Assembly: GCF_900108225.1 (NCBI RefSeq)
Contig: NZ_FNUZ01000010.1
Span: 1 to 56,200, forward strand
DNA from: Thalassococcus halodurans
GTDB lineage: Bacteria; Pseudomonadota; Alphaproteobacteria; Rhodobacterales; Rhodobacteraceae
Reading direction: 5' to 3'
DNA: 56,200 nucleotides
Numbering within the stretch: position 1 is the stretch's first letter; each line of letters opens with the position of its first letter. The notes below the pieces were generated by a model. That model saw only the letters and a program-made list of their open reading frames with translations. It was not told the DNA's origin and made no database searches. Below are positions 53,758 to 56,200 of this stretch, piece after piece. Both the position numbers and the translations under genes were made by a program.

Positions 53758-55416
53758 TCAGGCAAAGGAACCGTGGCAAAACCATCCGCCGGAAAGTGTG
53801 GCGCCATGGGCGTAGAACAACCACAGATGATCGCCCTGATCGGTGTAGACCGACCAGTAATCGCGCTGGCCGCTGCGCCAGTCGGGATCATCCAGCCACC
53901 ATTCCGGTGCAATCCGTTCCGGCCCCCTGCGGCCTGTGGTCTGAAACTGCCGTCCCCGCCAGCGGAAGGTGTCGGGCGGTGCGGGTGTGTCCGGCGCGGT
54001 CACAGGTTCGGGCCGCCAGAGCAATAATGGACGGGGCACGGGGCTTGCTGGCCAGTTGTCAGGGGCGGGTTCCGACCACGCAGCAGCCAGCGTTTGCGCG
54101 CCTTTCTCGGGGATATGGCTTGAGGCCGGATGCACCCGCGTGATGGCGTCCAACCCGATACGGGCCCCAAGGCGGCCGATCAGATCATCAAGGCCGGTGT
54201 TGTTGGCCATTTTCTGGGTGACGGATTTGCCAGCCTCAAGATGCCCGACGCGGGTGCGTTCGTGCAGCGGTTCATGGGCCGTCGCCTCGAGCCGCAGAAC
54301 GTCGATGCCAAAGCCTGCGTCGATGTCGGTCAGCTTCATCGCCAGAAGGGGGCGCAGGCGGTCGGGGTTATGGGATGGCCGTGCAAGGCTGACGGTGATC
54401 CACGCCATGGTTTGGTCGCTGCGATAAGCCTCAAGCCGCAGGGTGCGTGCGCCGCGGCCTTTGCGTTCCAGCAGTTCGCATAGGCGGGGCAGCATCCGGT
54501 CAAGCGCGGCAAGGATGTCGTCCTCAAGCCCGATGGGGTCGGGCAGGCTAAGCCGTGTGGCAAAGCGGTCCGGCGGGGCCGCGGGCGAGATCGGTTCAGG
54601 TGCGCTGCCCATGGCCTGATCCAGCCGGTAGACCAGCCCCGTGCCGAACCGGCGGGCCAAAGCGGCGCGGGGTTGGCCTGTCAGATCACCAATGCGGCGC
54701 AAGCCCAGACGGCCCAGTTGCGCGGTTGTATCATCGGACAGGCGCAGGGCCGCGATGGGCAAGGGCGCAAGGGCGGAATGCGTTTTGCCGGGGGGGCAAA
54801 TGCGCGTGGTCTGGGCCTTGGGCGCATGGGCAAGGGGCGAAGCACCGCCCCGTTCCCAATGCCGCCGTTTGCCAGCACGGGACCGCGTGGCGCGGGCCTC
54901 TTGGTCAATCGCATCGCCAGAACGGTCGCTGGTGGGGGTGGCGTCTGCGTAGCGCGCTAAGGCCCACGCGGCCCCCAGCGTATCAGCCAGCCCGAGTCGC
55001 ACCGTCAGCCCCAGATCGGTGCAATCCTGTTCAACCTGTTGGGCCAGCGCGGCCTCTCCTCCGAAAAGATGCGCACAGCCGGTCAGATCGATGATCAGCC
55101 CATCGGGGGCTTCGCGTGCGACCCAAGGGGAATATTTGCCAGCCCAGCGGTGCAGCACCCCCAGAAATGCGGCCTCGCGGTGTGGATTGCGCAGGCGGGT
55201 GATCAGGCCTGCGCACATCGCGTGGGCGTCACGCAGGGGCTGGCCGCGATAGAGCCCCGCCTGTGCAGCGGTTTCAGACAGCGAGGACAGCACCTGCATC
55301 TGGCCCACATCCTCGGCCACGGCAAAGGGCGTATCGCCCAGAACCGGGTTCTGACGGATCAGACGTTCGGCCCCCAATCTGGGGAACCAAAGGGACAGGA
55401 CGCGTTTGTGCGGCAT
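53758..55416 (-). CDS. imuB: ImuB, inactive Y-family polymerase-like mutagenesis factor
   Basis: 552 residues. The palm/finger part (about 1-250: RVLSLWFPRLGAERLIRQNP, APDGLIIDLTGCAHLFGGEA) is a Y-family fold, and LGRLGLRRIGDLTGQPRAAL is the helix-hairpin-helix region. The acidic residues of active DinB polymerases are not in place, as in ImuB proteins, which bind the clamp and support DnaE2 in damage-induced mutagenesis. The usual partners imuA and dnaE2 are not adjacent. A perfect GTTC-N7-GTTC SOS box lies 16 bases upstream of the ATG. Confidence 0.88.
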   Translation of the reverse strand: MPHKRVLSLWFPRLGAERLIRQNPVLGDTPFAVAEDVGQMQVLSSLSETAAQAGLYRGQPLRDAHAMCAGLITRLRNPHREAAFLGVLHRWAGKYSPWVAREAPDGLIIDLTGCAHLFGGEAALAQQVEQDCTDLGLTVRLGLADTLGAAWALARYADATPTSDRSGDAIDQEARATRSRAGKRRHWERGGASPLAHAPKAQTTRICPPGKTHSALAPLPIAALRLSDDTTAQLGRLGLRRIGDLTGQPRAALARRFGTGLVYRLDQAMGSAPEPISPAAPPDRFATRLSLPDPIGLEDDILAALDRMLPRLCELLERKGRGARTLRLEAYRSDQTMAWITVSLARPSHNPDRLRPLLAMKLTDIDAGFGIDVLRLEATAHEPLHERTRVGHLEAGKSVTQKMANNTGLDDLIGRLGARIGLDAITRVHPASSHIPEKGAQTLAAAWSEPAPDNWPASPVPRPLLLWRPEPVTAPDTPAPPDTFRWRGRQFQTTGRRGPERIAPEWWLDDPDWRSGQRDYWSVYTDQGDHLWLFYAHGATLSGGWFCHGSFA

Positions 55417-55432
55417 CGATTCCAGAAAGCAT

Positions 55433-55447
55433 GTTCACACTTTGTTC
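55433..55447. promoter_or_regulatory. LexA (SOS) box of alphaproteobacterial type
   Basis: GTTC at 55433-55436 and GTTC at 55444-55447 with exactly 7 bases between, the known alphaproteobacterial LexA target (GTTC-N7-GTTC). It lies 16 bases upstream of the imuB start, so a bound repressor would block the promoter. On the minus strand it reads GAAC-N7-GAAC. Confidence 0.85.
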
Positions 55448-55543
55448 TAATATTCACGTCATGGTGAGTCGAGTCTTTTGCCTTGTCAGGGGCGGGTCTG
55501 TGCGACAGGTCTAGGGAAAGGAAACGACACACAGGATGGATTG

Positions 55544-55978
55544 ATGAAGCATCTGGTTCTCGGATTTGGCACACTGGTGATGGCAGCAACGATGGCGATG
55601 GCCCACGGCGGCGTAAAGGACCCGCTGGTCAAGGCGCGCATGGATTTGATGGTCGAGATCAAGGACAGCACCGGCGTTCTGGGCAATATGCTGAAGGGTA
55701 AAATCCCTTTTGACGCCGCACAGGCCGAAGCCGCGCGACTGGCATTGCTGGATCACGCCAAAGCGATCCCTGCCGCGTTCGAGGTGCAAGCAACCGACCC
55801 GAAAACCGAAGCGGCGCCTGCAATCTGGACCGATTGGGACGATTTCGTTGCAAAGTCGAATGACATGGTCGCGGCGGTAGAGGCCGCAGATGCGTCGTCA
55901 ATGGACAGCTTACGGGCCGGAATGGGCGCTATTGGTGCAAGCTGTAAAGCATGCCATAAGTCATATCGCATTGATTGA
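55544..55978 (+). CDS. Cytochrome c' (four-helix-bundle c-type cytochrome)
   Basis: 144 residues from the ATG at 55544; upstream in-frame codons do not encode a signal. Signal peptide (MKHLVLGFGTLVMAATMAMA). The mature part is four amphipathic helices ending with the heme motif CKACH at 134-138, the C-terminal position typical of cytochrome c'. MDLMVEIKDSTGVLGNMLKG supplies the first helix pair. Family members bind NO or carry out minor electron transfer in the periplasm. It starts 128 bases from imuB, divergently. Confidence 0.92.
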   Translation: MKHLVLGFGTLVMAATMAMAHGGVKDPLVKARMDLMVEIKDSTGVLGNMLKGKIPFDAAQAEAARLALLDHAKAIPAAFEVQATDPKTEAAPAIWTDWDDFVAKSNDMVAAVEAADASSMDSLRAGMGAIGASCKACHKSYRID

Positions 55979-56105
55979 CGGCCAACTTCGGATGACATCG
56001 CACAGACATTGGTATGTGCAGGCCATTCGGCGGTTGCAGCCGGATGGCATTTAACAGAGTGTCGCGCCAAATTTTTACGCGACCACCAGGATAGGGGGAT
56101 AAGAT

Positions 56106-56200
56106 ATGCGGACACGTGCGGCGGTGGCTTTGGAAGCCGGGAAGCCATTGGAAGTGATGGAAGTGAACCTTGAGGGCCCGAAGGCTGGCGAGGTTCTGAT
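56106..56200 (+). CDS. S-(hydroxymethyl)glutathione dehydrogenase / class III alcohol dehydrogenase, 5' end
   Basis: The first 31 codons, beginning MRTRAAVALEAGKPLEVMEV and continuing NLEGPKAGEVL, match the N terminus of class III zinc alcohol dehydrogenases of this bacterial group. AGGGGG lies at a normal distance before the ATG. The gene is cut by the window end. The enzyme oxidises the formaldehyde-glutathione adduct with NAD. Assignment relies on this short segment. Confidence 0.85.
   Translation, partial: MRTRAAVALEAGKPLEVMEVNLEGPKAGEVL

Overview
The window is about 56 kb of a moderately GC-rich chromosome that looks like a marine alphaproteobacterium of the Rhodobacterales (Roseobacter group). 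The evidence is the 5S-tRNA-fMet tail of an rRNA operon, Rhodobacterales-type small families (DUF1467, DUF6455, DUF2794), a complex I NDUFA9-like protein, cytochrome c', a GTTC-N7-GTTC SOS box of alphaproteobacterial type, and many ATGA or TGATG overlaps between consecutive genes. This placement rests on protein character and gene order only; no 16S sequence is present.

Left part (1-16.6 kb) is accessory. It holds the rRNA operon tail, a 612-bp AT-rich leader with three inverted repeats, a 1524-residue calcium-type surface or secreted repeat protein, and a minus-strand glycosyltransferase operon (5.9-10.6 kb). The first gene of that operon is broken by a perfect 26-bp tandem duplication. A divergent plus-strand block follows: two exported unknowns, a double-domain methyltransferase, an exported Sel1-repeat protein and a specialised NusG/RfaH-type antiterminator. 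Together this reads as a surface-glycan or matrix locus with its own elongation factor.

Middle part (16.6-41.7 kb) is mostly core housekeeping. It contains tRNA-Leu(CAG), an M48 lipoprotein protease, a nitroreductase, methylmalonyl-CoA epimerase, aspS, carB, a gpmI-envC-ctpA run followed by rppH, an MltB-type transglycosylase, a WYL regulator divergent from a glutathione S-transferase, RNase R, and dapE. An AT-rich membrane-anchored orphan is inserted between carB and gpmI.

Right part (41.7-56.2 kb) starts with a translationally coupled pair of Hint-domain proteins, the second of which lacks the nucleophilic cysteine. It continues with dapD and asd (with dapE, three steps of the diaminopimelate/lysine pathway within 8 kb), a LOG-family protein, beta-carbonic anhydrase, and an overlapping M17 peptidase - NlpC/P60 - ureohydrolase operon. 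The end holds imuB, without imuA or dnaE2 beside it and with an SOS box directly at its start, then cytochrome c' and the 5' end of a glutathione-dependent formaldehyde dehydrogenase.

I saw no CRISPR array, insertion sequence, prophage or plasmid origin.
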